A DNA stretch of 64,000 nt from AV69 sp963742315 (lineage in GTDB: Bacteria > Verrucomicrobiota > Verrucomicrobiia > Chthoniobacterales > UBA10450). Where the stretch lies: the NCBI GenBank assembly GCA_963742315.1, contig CAVULE010000003.1, forward strand, positions 972,009 to 1,036,008. Reading direction: 5' to 3'. Both the position numbers and the translations under genes were made by a program. A model generated the notes under the pieces. That model searched no databases and was not told the origin of the DNA. It saw only the letters and a list, made by a program, of their open reading frames with translations. Position 1 is the first letter of the stretch; the number at the start of each line of letters is the position of its first letter. Positions 51,360 to 59,166 of the stretch are shown one piece after another.

Positions 51360-52651
51360 TTCGACTCATCTACAATCTGCTCTGGCCACTCGGTCTGCTG
51401 CTGTTCCTGCCTTCCTATCTCGCAAAAATGTTCCGTCGCGGCGGCTACCGAAAGGACTTCGGGCAACGACTCGGTTTTTACTCAAGCGAATGGCGTCGGC
51501 GATTGCACGGAAAAAGCCCGACGTGGATTCATGCCGTTAGCGTCGGTGAAGTCGTAATCGCGTTAAAACTGGCGGAACAATTGCGCGCGCTTCGACCGGA
51601 TCTGAAGTGCGTTCTCACCACCACGACAACAACCGGCCATGCTCTGGCGCAGAAGTCTGCCCCCAGTTGGATGGATGTTCTCTATGCGCCGCTTGATTTT
51701 TGGCCGGTCATGCGTCGGGCGTTTCGCGCAATTGCCCCGCAACGTATCATTCTGATCGAAGCCGAAGCGTGGCCAAACCTGGTGGCAGAAGCGACGCGCC
51801 GGAAAATTCCACTCGTATTGGCAAATGCGCGCTTATCTCCACGTTCAGAACGAAGGTTTCGGCGCTTCAAGGTTTTTGTCGGCCCCATTTTTCGACGGCT
51901 CAATCTTATTTGCGTGCCGACACCCGAAGATGCCGAGCGCTGGAAAAATCTCGGTGCTAAGACCTCCCAAATTCATGCCGTTGGTAACATTAAGTACGAC
52001 GTTTTCAATCAGCCCATTTTGTCCGATGCGGCGCAACGATTTCGGGAAACAGGAATTGATGCGGCTCGGCCAATCCTCTTTGGCGGTAGCACCCATCGCG
52101 GCGAGGAACAGATTCTGGTTGACGTTTTTTGCGCGCTCCGACCGGAATTTCCCGATTTGTTTTTGATTCTGGCGCCGCGTCACGTTGAGCGGGCAAACGA
52201 AATCGAAGCTGAATTGCGCAAACGCGATCTGCGATCGGTCCGGCAAACTGCTGCGGGAAGCCGGACGCAGGAATTTGACTGCCTGCTCATCGATACAACT
52301 GGCGAGCTGCCGAACTGGTACAACATTGCGACGATTGTTTTTATCGGAAAAAGTCTGACTGCGCATGGCGGTCAAAACCCGGCCGAAGCGATCAGTGCGC
52401 GAAAGCCGGTAATTTTTGGACCGCACATGGAAAATTTCGCAAGTCTGGCAAAGCAGCTCGTCGCTGGAGGTGGCGCCCTCAGTGTCCAAAATTCGCAGGA
52501 GTTAATCGAGAACTCGCGTCGTTTATTGAGTCGTCCCGCGGATCGAGAAAAGCTGGCAAACAACGCTCTTCGCGTAATTCAACCGCATAGAGAAGCGGCT
52601 GCCCGAACAGCAGTATTCATTGAAAATATTTCTTCGAACCGGTCGTCCTGA
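51356..52651 (+). CDS. waaA: 3-deoxy-D-manno-octulosonic acid (Kdo) transferase
   Basis: Attaches Kdo to lipid A precursor on the inner membrane, so the organism makes lipopolysaccharide-type lipid A. 431 aa with an N-terminal membrane anchor ('LIYNLLWPLGLLLFLP'), 'RQRLGFY'-type family start (here 'FGQRLGFYSSEW'), 'WIHAVSVGEVVIALKL', 'TTTTTTGHALAQK', 'IEAEAWPNLVAEATRRKIPL', and the GT-B C-terminal domain 'ILFGGSTHRGEEQILVD' and 'FIGKSLTAHGGQNPAEA'. The key Glu in 'SVGE' is present. Confidence 0.95.
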   Translation: MIRLIYNLLWPLGLLLFLPSYLAKMFRRGGYRKDFGQRLGFYSSEWRRRLHGKSPTWIHAVSVGEVVIALKLAEQLRALRPDLKCVLTTTTTTGHALAQKSAPSWMDVLYAPLDFWPVMRRAFRAIAPQRIILIEAEAWPNLVAEATRRKIPLVLANARLSPRSERRFRRFKVFVGPIFRRLNLICVPTPEDAERWKNLGAKTSQIHAVGNIKYDVFNQPILSDAAQRFRETGIDAARPILFGGSTHRGEEQILVDVFCALRPEFPDLFLILAPRHVERANEIEAELRKRDLRSVRQTAAGSRTQEFDCLLIDTTGELPNWYNIATIVFIGKSLTAHGGQNPAEAISARKPVIFGPHMENFASLAKQLVAGGGALSVQNSQELIENSRRLLSRPADREKLANNALRVIQPHREAAARTAVFIENISSNRSS

Positions 52652-52659
52652 TTTGCTTA

Positions 52660-52752
52660 GTTGCGGCTCCGCAGAGCGTCCTCCTACCAGTGAAATTTTC
52701 GCGACCACGCTTTGGTAGGGCGAGACTCCGTCGAGCCGGGGAGCCGGGGTAT
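52660..52752. repeat. Degenerate hairpin repeats (family C remnant) after waaA
   Basis: GCGGCTCCGC and GTAGGGCGAGACTCCGTCGAGCC (from 52715) are hairpin words of the GTAGGGC family. The matching GCCCTAC end is missing, so this copy is partial. Confidence 0.5.
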
Positions 52753-52867
52753 AAACCTCGACTTTAATTAACATCAATCGGCATTGATGTTTCCGGGATT
52801 TGCTTAGACCATTCCAGACAAACGCAGCTTGCAAGCCCTGGCGTCGCCTCGATATTTGGCGCTCGCT

Positions 52868-52940
52868 GACCCTATCGTCCAGTGGCCTAGGACACCGCCC
52901 TTTCACGGCGGTAACACGGGTTCGAATCCCGTTAGGGTCG
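52868..52940 (+). tRNA. tRNA-Glu (anticodon TTC)
   Basis: A 73-nt cloverleaf. The acceptor stem GACCCTA pairs with TAGGGTC, the anticodon arm is CCGCC-CTTTCAC-GGCGG with anticodon TTC, and the T arm is CGGG-TTCGAAT-CCCG, followed by discriminator G. CCA is not encoded. The 25 bp GGGTTCGAATCCCGTTAGGGTCGCT spanning the T arm and 3' end recurs at 53779-53803. Confidence 0.95.
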
Positions 52941-52942
52941 CT
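52918..52942 (+). repeat. Left copy of a 25-bp direct repeat (att-like, tRNA-Glu 3' end)
   Basis: The 25-bp sequence starting GGGTTCGAATCCCGTTAG covers the T arm and 3' end of tRNA-Glu and is repeated exactly 861 bp downstream. tRNA 3' ends are the usual integration sites of tyrosine-recombinase elements. Confidence 0.75.
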
Positions 52943-53778
52943 TCGTTCATTGAACGACCTACGAAGCAGATTGGCGAAAATAAGAACCGATTCAACAAAT
53001 TAGTTTTAGACGTTCTTCACGAGCGCCCTTCGGCCCGGATCGAAAAAAATTCCCCTGCCCCAATTAAGTTTTTCGCGCGCACTGAGGGCTTTTCCTTTCG
53101 TCGCTTTGCCTTTTGTCGCAACTACGATGCTGCTCGAATGCGAATCATCCGGGTCCGACCATTCGATGCTGTGGCTGGCTGCATTGTCGCGCTTTTTATA
53201 AAGCGCCGACGACAGCTACCCTCGAAGAATGAGAACGGCTCCAAATAATGAGGCGCTGGAGCCGGCCCGCCCATAGATCGGAAAAGCGGGAGCAAATGTA
53301 GAAGATCAGGATACACATGGGATTCTATTTGGTTAATTGTTGGTTATCACGTTCTGGCCTCACATGAACACATTGCGCGCCAACTTTCATAAATCCGGAA
53401 TTCTACAATCCGATTTTTCATCCTGCAACGCAAGCCGCTCGAGGTAAGCAGAATACAAACCATAGTAGAAACGTGTATCGGCCCCGCAGAAAAGAGCCGT
53501 TGCGTTTCATGGACTATTTATGATCCAATTGGCCTAAAAATGAGACATGCTGTGATGCACTTTTTAACCGCGAATTAAGCCCTTGCTGCGTTGATGTGTT
53601 CGCGAGGCAGTAGGTGCGCTTGCGCGCGGAGCAGTGGGCAATTTTCGGACAGATTCGGACACGAGAACTGCATTATTCTGGCAATTCATGCAAACCCTCA
53701 ACTTTCCATCAGAGCAGTTAACACGTTGATAACGGCAGCTTCCGCATGAATCGGGCAATGCCGCGAAATGCGCGAAGT
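52943..53778. other. Interval between duplicated tRNA 3' ends, probable remnant of an integrated element
   Basis: 836 bp with no supported gene and no integrase. It is A/T-richer in its middle (about 53320-53560) than its surroundings. Open frames here are short and without homology. Best read as what is left of an integrated element after decay or deletion. Confidence 0.5.
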
Positions 53779-53803
53779 GGGTTCGAATCCCGTTAGGGTC
53801 GCT
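53779..53803 (+). repeat. Right copy of the 25-bp direct repeat
   Basis: An exact copy of the tRNA-Glu 3' sequence from 52918-52942, without the rest of a tRNA; the upstream 'GCGCGAAGT' does not fold as a D or anticodon arm. A minus-strand frame here reading 'GSDPNGIRTH' is a translation of tRNA sequence, not a gene. The region from 53804 to 54002 also holds no gene. Confidence 0.75.
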
Positions 53804-54002
53804 CCCTCGTGAACGAGCGCGTTTACGCACATGCAATCAATCGCTGGGCACGAGCGGCGTTCGGGCACTTCCTTGATACAAACGCGATGCGCCACTTCTG
53901 AATCAATAGAAAATGCAAGCGATACGCTTACGTTAAGTTTAACAACACTCGAAGTGGTGCTCCCAATCCGAATTTCGCATCAGCTATCGAGCTAGAATTA
54001 TC

Positions 54003-55097
54003 GTGAACTTAAAACCATCACTCTCGTGGCTCCTTTTGATCGTGCCAATCGCAATCGTATTGCGGTTCTGGCCGGGTGCGGAGAATCCCACGGCACTTTT
54101 CATTTGCTCGGCCATCGGCATTATTCCGCTGGCGGGATGGATGGGGCGCGCGACCGAGGTGTTGGCCACGCGAATGGGCGAAGGAGCCGGCGGGTTACTG
54201 AATGCCACGTTCGGGAACGCGGCGGAACTCATCATTGCCGTGATTGCGCTCTCGAAAGGCCTGAGCGGCGTGGTCAAAGCGTCGATTGCCGGCTCGATCA
54301 TCGGCAACATTCTGCTTGTGCTCGGACTGTCGATCTTGTGCGGCGGGACAAAGTACAGCGAGCAGCGGTTTAATCGGACTGGCGCGCGCACCTCGACGAT
54401 CTCCCTGTCCCTGGCGGCGATCGCGCTGATCATACCGACGGTATTTCACGTGACTGCAGAGCGCAGCCCAAGCGGTTGGAGTCCGATAATGGAGCAGCGG
54501 CTTTCCCTGGCCATCGCCCTGGTGCTTTTTATCACCTACTTTTGCGTGCTCGGTTTTTCGCTCAAGACGCACCGGCATTTTTTTCAAGGCAGGAAAAGCG
54601 AGCTAGAGGAAAAAAACGAGCATTGGTCGCGCGGCAAAGCGATCATGGTCCTGCTCGTTGCCACTGGATTCGTGGCGCTGCTTTCGGAATTTTTGGTCGG
54701 CACGATCGAGAGCGTGCGCGCGGCGTTCGGAGTCACCGAGACTTTTGTCGGCATCATCGTCGTCGCGATTGTCGGCAACGCCGCCGAGCACTCGACCGCT
54801 ATTCTCATGGCTTTGAAAAACAAAATGGATCTGAGTGTTGGAATTGCGATCGGATCGAGCTTACAGATCGCACTCTTTGTCGCACCGCTGCTGCTATTCG
54901 TCTCCTATTTGTTTGGCAAGCCGATGAACCTTGAGTTTTCGCGGCCGGAAGTCTTCGCCGTAGTCGCTTCAGTTTACATCCTGTTTCAAATCAGCGGCGA
55001 CGGCGAAACGAACTGGATCGAAGGCGTCCAGCTTCTCTCCGTTTACGTTATTCTCGGCATTTTGTTTTTTTATCTGCCGGAAGCTGTCGCGCACTAG
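54003..55097 (+). CDS. cax: Calcium/cation:proton antiporter (CaCA family, Cax type)
   Basis: 364 aa from a GTG, with 10-11 helices. It has the two inverted CaCA alpha repeats: 'GEGAGGLLNATFGNAAELII' (near 58-77) and 'VAIVGNAAEHSTAILMALKN' (near 255-275), each with the ion-coordinating Asn/Glu ('GNAAE'). An acidic-loop segment 'RKSELEEKNEHWSRGK' lies between halves. Exports Ca2+ (or other divalent cations) in exchange for protons. Confidence 0.92.
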   Translation: MNLKPSLSWLLLIVPIAIVLRFWPGAENPTALFICSAIGIIPLAGWMGRATEVLATRMGEGAGGLLNATFGNAAELIIAVIALSKGLSGVVKASIAGSIIGNILLVLGLSILCGGTKYSEQRFNRTGARTSTISLSLAAIALIIPTVFHVTAERSPSGWSPIMEQRLSLAIALVLFITYFCVLGFSLKTHRHFFQGRKSELEEKNEHWSRGKAIMVLLVATGFVALLSEFLVGTIESVRAAFGVTETFVGIIVVAIVGNAAEHSTAILMALKNKMDLSVGIAIGSSLQIALFVAPLLLFVSYLFGKPMNLEFSRPEVFAVVASVYILFQISGDGETNWIEGVQLLSVYVILGILFFYLPEAVAH

Positions 55098-55244
55098 CTC
55101 CAGGACAAGGCGTAAATCTGCGCGATTTCGGCAAGAGCGTTACTCGGCCACGTTGCAACTAGCCGCCTTTTTTCACGCATTTGCGGCTGAATCGCGTCGA
55201 AAACGAACCTAGAGCGGTTTCGAATTCGGCGCTCCTTTTCCGAA

Positions 55245-55709
55245 TTAGGGAGAACGGCTCGCGACAATTAAACCCGCGAGAAGAAAGACCATTGCCGCGG
55301 AAAAAAGGCAGTAACGGCAGAATGCGTGAAGAATGAATGCCTGAGTGTAGAGCAACCAAAGAGTAACTGCGAACATCGACCAAACCGTAAAAAGCAGGAA
55401 ACGGCGGACTTGGGCGTAACCAAAGGCGGCGAGAATCGCGAAACTGAAAACACTAAAATAGGCGACAGCCCCGACCAGGGCGAGCGGCACTCCGCCGATG
55501 CGGGCATACGGGCTACCCAGCACCTTGAAACAATCGGGAGATCCACCGCAGACCATGGTCTCGCCGGTCAAGGCCTGGACCGTGAGATAGGTTGCATCGG
55601 CGAGGCCGGCTAACGAGATTAACGCAACTATCGAGTAAATTACGATTTGAGAACGCGGTATGGCGACAGTATCGGCTGCTCGCATTGAAGTCGCGCGTTT
55701 GTTTTTCAT
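55245..55709 (-). CDS. VKOR family membrane protein (disulfide generation)
   Basis: 154 aa with four or five helices. 'VCGGSPDCFKVLGSPYARIG' carries the loop cysteine pair and conserved Ser, and 'HAFCRYCLFSA' carries the CxxC that oxidises quinone, the bacterial VKOR (DsbB-replacing) signature. It starts 1 bp after the stop of the DsbA-like gene, so the pair is a disulfide-forming couple: the DsbA-like protein oxidises substrates and VKOR reoxidises it. Confidence 0.93.
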   Translation of the reverse strand: MKNKRATSMRAADTVAIPRSQIVIYSIVALISLAGLADATYLTVQALTGETMVCGGSPDCFKVLGSPYARIGGVPLALVGAVAYFSVFSFAILAAFGYAQVRRFLLFTVWSMFAVTLWLLYTQAFILHAFCRYCLFSAAMVFLLAGLIVASRSP

Positions 55710-55710
55710 T

Positions 55711-56379
55711 TCAAGAGCCGTTGTCTTTGTCCTTTACCGCGGCATCGATCGCGGCGCGTAAGGCGACTGGATTCAGTGAGGTGGGAGGAACCGCCTGGTT
55801 ATTGATGAAGATCGTCGGAGTATTCTTAACTCCGAGCTCCTCGCCTCGTTTCCGGTCGGACTCAACTTTGGCTTTCACCTGTTCGCCCCCCGCGTCCTTT
55901 TTGAAGCGCTCGAGGTTCAGTCCGATCGTCCCGGCGTAGGATTCAAACAAGGATTGAACGTCCTTGGTATTAGCCCAGGTGGCTTGTTCTCGATAAAGGA
56001 GGTCGTGCATCTCCCAAAAATGGCCCTGCAAACCGGCGGCTTCGGCGGCATAAGCCGCCTCGTGAGCGTGCTCATGGATAGTAAAAGGAAAATTGCGGAA
56101 GATGACACGCAAACGTGATCCGTAGTCGTGTTCAATTTCCTCAAGAGGACCAGCCAAACGGCCGCACGGTGGGCACTGAAAGTCGCCGTATTCTTCGAGC
56201 GTTACCGCCGCGTCCGCGGCTCCGCGCACGTGCACTTCTTCGCCACGCTCTTTGGAAGCGGCCATTGCTTTCGGAATGGCCGTCGTCTGAGGGCGCTTCG
56301 CCCGGTAAAGCATGATGCCCGCCCCGATGGTCACAAGGCCGACGACAGCCACGATGATGAATGGAAGAAAGCGCTTCAT
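55711..56379 (-). CDS. DsbA-like thiol oxidoreductase with N-terminal anchor
   Basis: 222 aa. One N-terminal helix (about 4-25) anchors or exports it. Then 'VTLEEYGDFQCPPCGRLAGP' gives the CPPC active site, 'FRNFPFTIHEHAHEAAYAAE' the DSBA helical insert, and 'ELGVKNTPTIFINNQAVPP' the cis-Pro loop. This matches periplasmic DSBA-fold oxidoreductases of the BdbD/DsbA_4 type. Paired with VKOR immediately downstream. Confidence 0.93.
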   Translation of the reverse strand: MKRFLPFIIVAVVGLVTIGAGIMLYRAKRPQTTAIPKAMAASKERGEEVHVRGAADAAVTLEEYGDFQCPPCGRLAGPLEEIEHDYGSRLRVIFRNFPFTIHEHAHEAAYAAEAAGLQGHFWEMHDLLYREQATWANTKDVQSLFESYAGTIGLNLERFKKDAGGEQVKAKVESDRKRGEELGVKNTPTIFINNQAVPPTSLNPVALRAAIDAAVKDKDNGS

Positions 56380-56511
56380 TCTTGCTTAAGTCGCCACGGG
56401 AGCTGAGTAGTGTTATTGAAGGCGCAACGAGTGCAAGGTTAATTCATGTGCAGGCACCATCGCTCTTGTCATTACCGACGCCCGCCTGCCAACAGATCCC
56501 CGGTTCCGCTC

Positions 56512-58137
56512 CTAATTAGCAGGCAAACGTGTGCCGGATTTTGATTGCACGAGGGAAATATCGCTGCTGTTAATCGAGCCGTTTGCATTCATGTCATTGC
56601 GGAAATTCGAGAGAGTAACAGGTTTCCCAGATTGTGCCTGCGTCTGGCTGATATCCGACGCATTAACGGCCCCGTTGGCAGTCGAGTCGCCGATGAGGAC
56701 GTCCAACCGACTCGACATTCCAGTTAAGGTGTTTCCTTGAGTATCGTGTATGCCGTTCAACGCTACTACAAGGTGTTGCGGGGTCGTCGCCAGACCACTT
56801 AGGCTCACCGTCAGCTGATTTGCATTGGGTCCACCAGTTACGGTTGGCTGATTACCGCTGCCTTGTGTTAGGCTGGCGCCATCGGCAGAAGATACGGGCC
56901 GATTAAAGGTATAGATCAAACTATAACTGTTATTGGCGCCTGGTACACGGCACTCGATGCCAGGATCTAGAATTGTCGGCAGATTCACGTTGAAATGGCC
57001 GTTACCGTGTTGTTTACGCGACGCTACCTGCAAGGCCATAATCGGCACCGGTTCGAGATATGTGGGTGAGTTGTGCGAGAAAACCATGCCATCAGTCGTA
57101 GGAGCTTTTCGGACCAGCAATGCACTGCCAGCATGAATGAGATAGCTCCCGCGGTCCGTCCCCAAGTCGGTAGATGATTTCCAACCATCGCGAAAGACAA
57201 AAATAGCACTGGGAGCCTTATCAAAGCTCGGTTGAGTATTGTCGAAAATCATCAACTGGTCGTATTCCGTAAACGACTCGTCAATCGGAGCCAGACCCGT
57301 CGAAACCAAAGGCACATCAACCGGTCGAATCAATGCGATCGCATTATCCTGTTGCTGCGTGCGCGAGGTGAGTAGAGGCACAGCAAATTTCTTCATCAGC
57401 ACTGACCCGAAAGCCCTTAAAGGAAGGGTCGGCGCGCCGTTCTGATTTCGGATGACAAAATAACTATCCGGCAAAAGCGGATCGTCATCGCGGGCAGTCG
57501 TATTATCGCCTACTACCCGCCAGCCAATATTGTTGGACGTGCCGTTAACATTGTTACTGAAGAAATAAATTGCGGAATATGGCAAATTGATGCCAGCCGT
57601 CGAAGCGTTAGGAACACGCAACTGTGTTTGATAAGACGCAGACGATGTCGTTGCTGTAAACGACACACCCGCATCCGTCGCCGGAAAGATAGTGGCCGGA
57701 GTCCAATACGGAATAACCGTGACTTCGGTATTGGGGACAATGCCCCTCAGGCTCTCGAATGTTGTATCGACTGACAGCGTGTTCGAACCGTTTCCCGTAA
57801 TGTGATAAATGTGGCCCTCGTTCGGATTGACGGCTCCCCCATTCCCAATCAGCACATAATAGTGTTTGGGCTGCGTCCCTGCGGAATAAACGAACTGATT
57901 GTTTGTCCATCCAGGCGTTCCATTAATCGTTACCGTGTTTTCATCGGCTGATTGCACCATGCCCGTAAATTCAGGCGGACGCGTGAACGGAACGCCGACA
58001 TAAGTATCAGAGTTACCCAGAAGAGAAGTGGTGGTAAATCCAACGGGATCGGTCGTCATAGTTGTTTGCGCCGATAATGACGGGGCGACGATGCAGGTTG
58101 CGGCAACAACAACGAGATGTGCTTTCAGAAAGATCAT
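56512..58137 (-). CDS. Secreted TIGR02597-like protein with dockerin-like C-terminus
   Basis: 541 aa with a signal peptide ending 'PSLSAQ'. The N-terminal part has 'TTDPVGFTTTSLLGNSDTYV', 'GVPFTRPPEFTG' and 'YYVLIGNGGAVNPNEGHIYH', which I recognise from memory as the TIGR02597 group seen in Verrucomicrobia. The C-terminal about 60 residues have two 'DSTANGAVNASDISQTQ' and 'DMNANGSINSSDISLVQ' repeats, each with a calcium-loop-like D-N-D pattern as in dockerin type I. It may dock onto an extracellular complex. No cohesin in the window. Confidence 0.75.
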   Translation of the reverse strand: MIFLKAHLVVVAATCIVAPSLSAQTTMTTDPVGFTTTSLLGNSDTYVGVPFTRPPEFTGMVQSADENTVTINGTPGWTNNQFVYSAGTQPKHYYVLIGNGGAVNPNEGHIYHITGNGSNTLSVDTTFESLRGIVPNTEVTVIPYWTPATIFPATDAGVSFTATTSSASYQTQLRVPNASTAGINLPYSAIYFFSNNVNGTSNNIGWRVVGDNTTARDDDPLLPDSYFVIRNQNGAPTLPLRAFGSVLMKKFAVPLLTSRTQQQDNAIALIRPVDVPLVSTGLAPIDESFTEYDQLMIFDNTQPSFDKAPSAIFVFRDGWKSSTDLGTDRGSYLIHAGSALLVRKAPTTDGMVFSHNSPTYLEPVPIMALQVASRKQHGNGHFNVNLPTILDPGIECRVPGANNSYSLIYTFNRPVSSADGASLTQGSGNQPTVTGGPNANQLTVSLSGLATTPQHLVVALNGIHDTQGNTLTGMSSRLDVLIGDSTANGAVNASDISQTQAQSGKPVTLSNFRNDMNANGSINSSDISLVQSKSGTRLPAN

Positions 58138-58266
58138 TGCTCCAAGAATGCCAGGACACGACGCTAAAAGTCGCTTCCGCGGGTGGCAAGGAAAATCGGC
58201 CGACGCTCGGATTGCCTATCGGACTGAACTCCTGAAATGCGCGTTGAGGAAAGAAGTGAAAATGAC

Positions 58267-58914
58267 TTAAGTCTTCGCGCGGCGCCGCCGGAGCATCGTG
58301 AAGCCAATCACACCAAGAGCAGCAATGCCGGCCAGCCAAGTTGATGGCTCAGGCACAGCCGCAATCGTAATGGTGTAGGACGTTTGCGCTAAAGGATTGT
58401 CGCTGAAACTCGTGTCACTAACGATCGAATTCAGGGTGGTCTGCAATGTGTAAGTGCCGGCCGGCGCACCGCTGAGCGAAAAAACGAGATCCGAAACATG
58501 ATATGATCCAGCTGCCACATCGCCGCCGTTCGCCGTAGCCCCCAAGTCGCCGCTACCCCCGATACCACCGAGCGTTGCTGCGTATCCGGGATCATTGTTA
58601 AAGGCTGTATCAGTGAACGTGTCCGGGGGCGGAGTGCTACTGTTCGGCGTCGTAAACGTGAAATACGACTCGCTCGTAATTGTAATAAACGGAGCGAGAG
58701 CAGTCGGAACCTCCAGCCAGTAAGAAAATCCGGTGGAGTTGTATCCGCTGTAGGTCAAGGTTGTGCTGAGCGTAAACGAGTCAGTCGAATTGAACGTACC
58801 CAACGTATTTGATCCGCCATAGAGGCCGTTGTCGCTCAGCGATATCGATTGCGATTGAGCGAAAAGCGCGCCGCTGATGCAAATTGCAGCGAGCGCAAAT
58901 AGGGGTCTTCTCAT
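58267..58914 (-). CDS. PEP-CTERM secreted protein
   Basis: 215 aa with a signal peptide ending 'ISGALFAQ'. A Ser/Thr/Gly-rich beta region follows, then a C-terminal sorting signal 'VPEPSTWLAGIAALGVIGFT' followed by 'MLRRRRAKT'. This PEP-hydrophobic-basic tail is recognised by exosortase (EpsH-type) systems. No exosortase gene lies in the window, so it must be elsewhere. Confidence 0.9.
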   Translation of the reverse strand: MRRPLFALAAICISGALFAQSQSISLSDNGLYGGSNTLGTFNSTDSFTLSTTLTYSGYNSTGFSYWLEVPTALAPFITITSESYFTFTTPNSSTPPPDTFTDTAFNNDPGYAATLGGIGGSGDLGATANGGDVAAGSYHVSDLVFSLSGAPAGTYTLQTTLNSIVSDTSFSDNPLAQTSYTITIAAVPEPSTWLAGIAALGVIGFTMLRRRRAKT

Positions 58915-59166
58915 CTTGGAACTGTTCCGAGGGTTGTACGTTTGCGTATAGCTGGGTGTTTATCGGGCGAATAAAGCTTTGTCACGCTCTTTTCAGAAAT
59001 TTTCGGCACCGTGTTGTTCCCAATTGCTATGAAGTTGGGTGCCGGATCAGTCGCGTCCTGCTGCTGATTAGGTCCGTTATGTTCCGGGAAGGAATCTCAT
59101 GGGACTGCGACTGACGCCCACGTTGATTTGTCCAATCGCGGATGCTAGGTAGCTGCGCCCTTACTC

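Noticed and set aside
53564..53836. Minus-strand open frame of 90 codons
   Set aside because: It reads 'GSDPNGIRTH', a typical translation of a tRNA 3' end, and has no other support.
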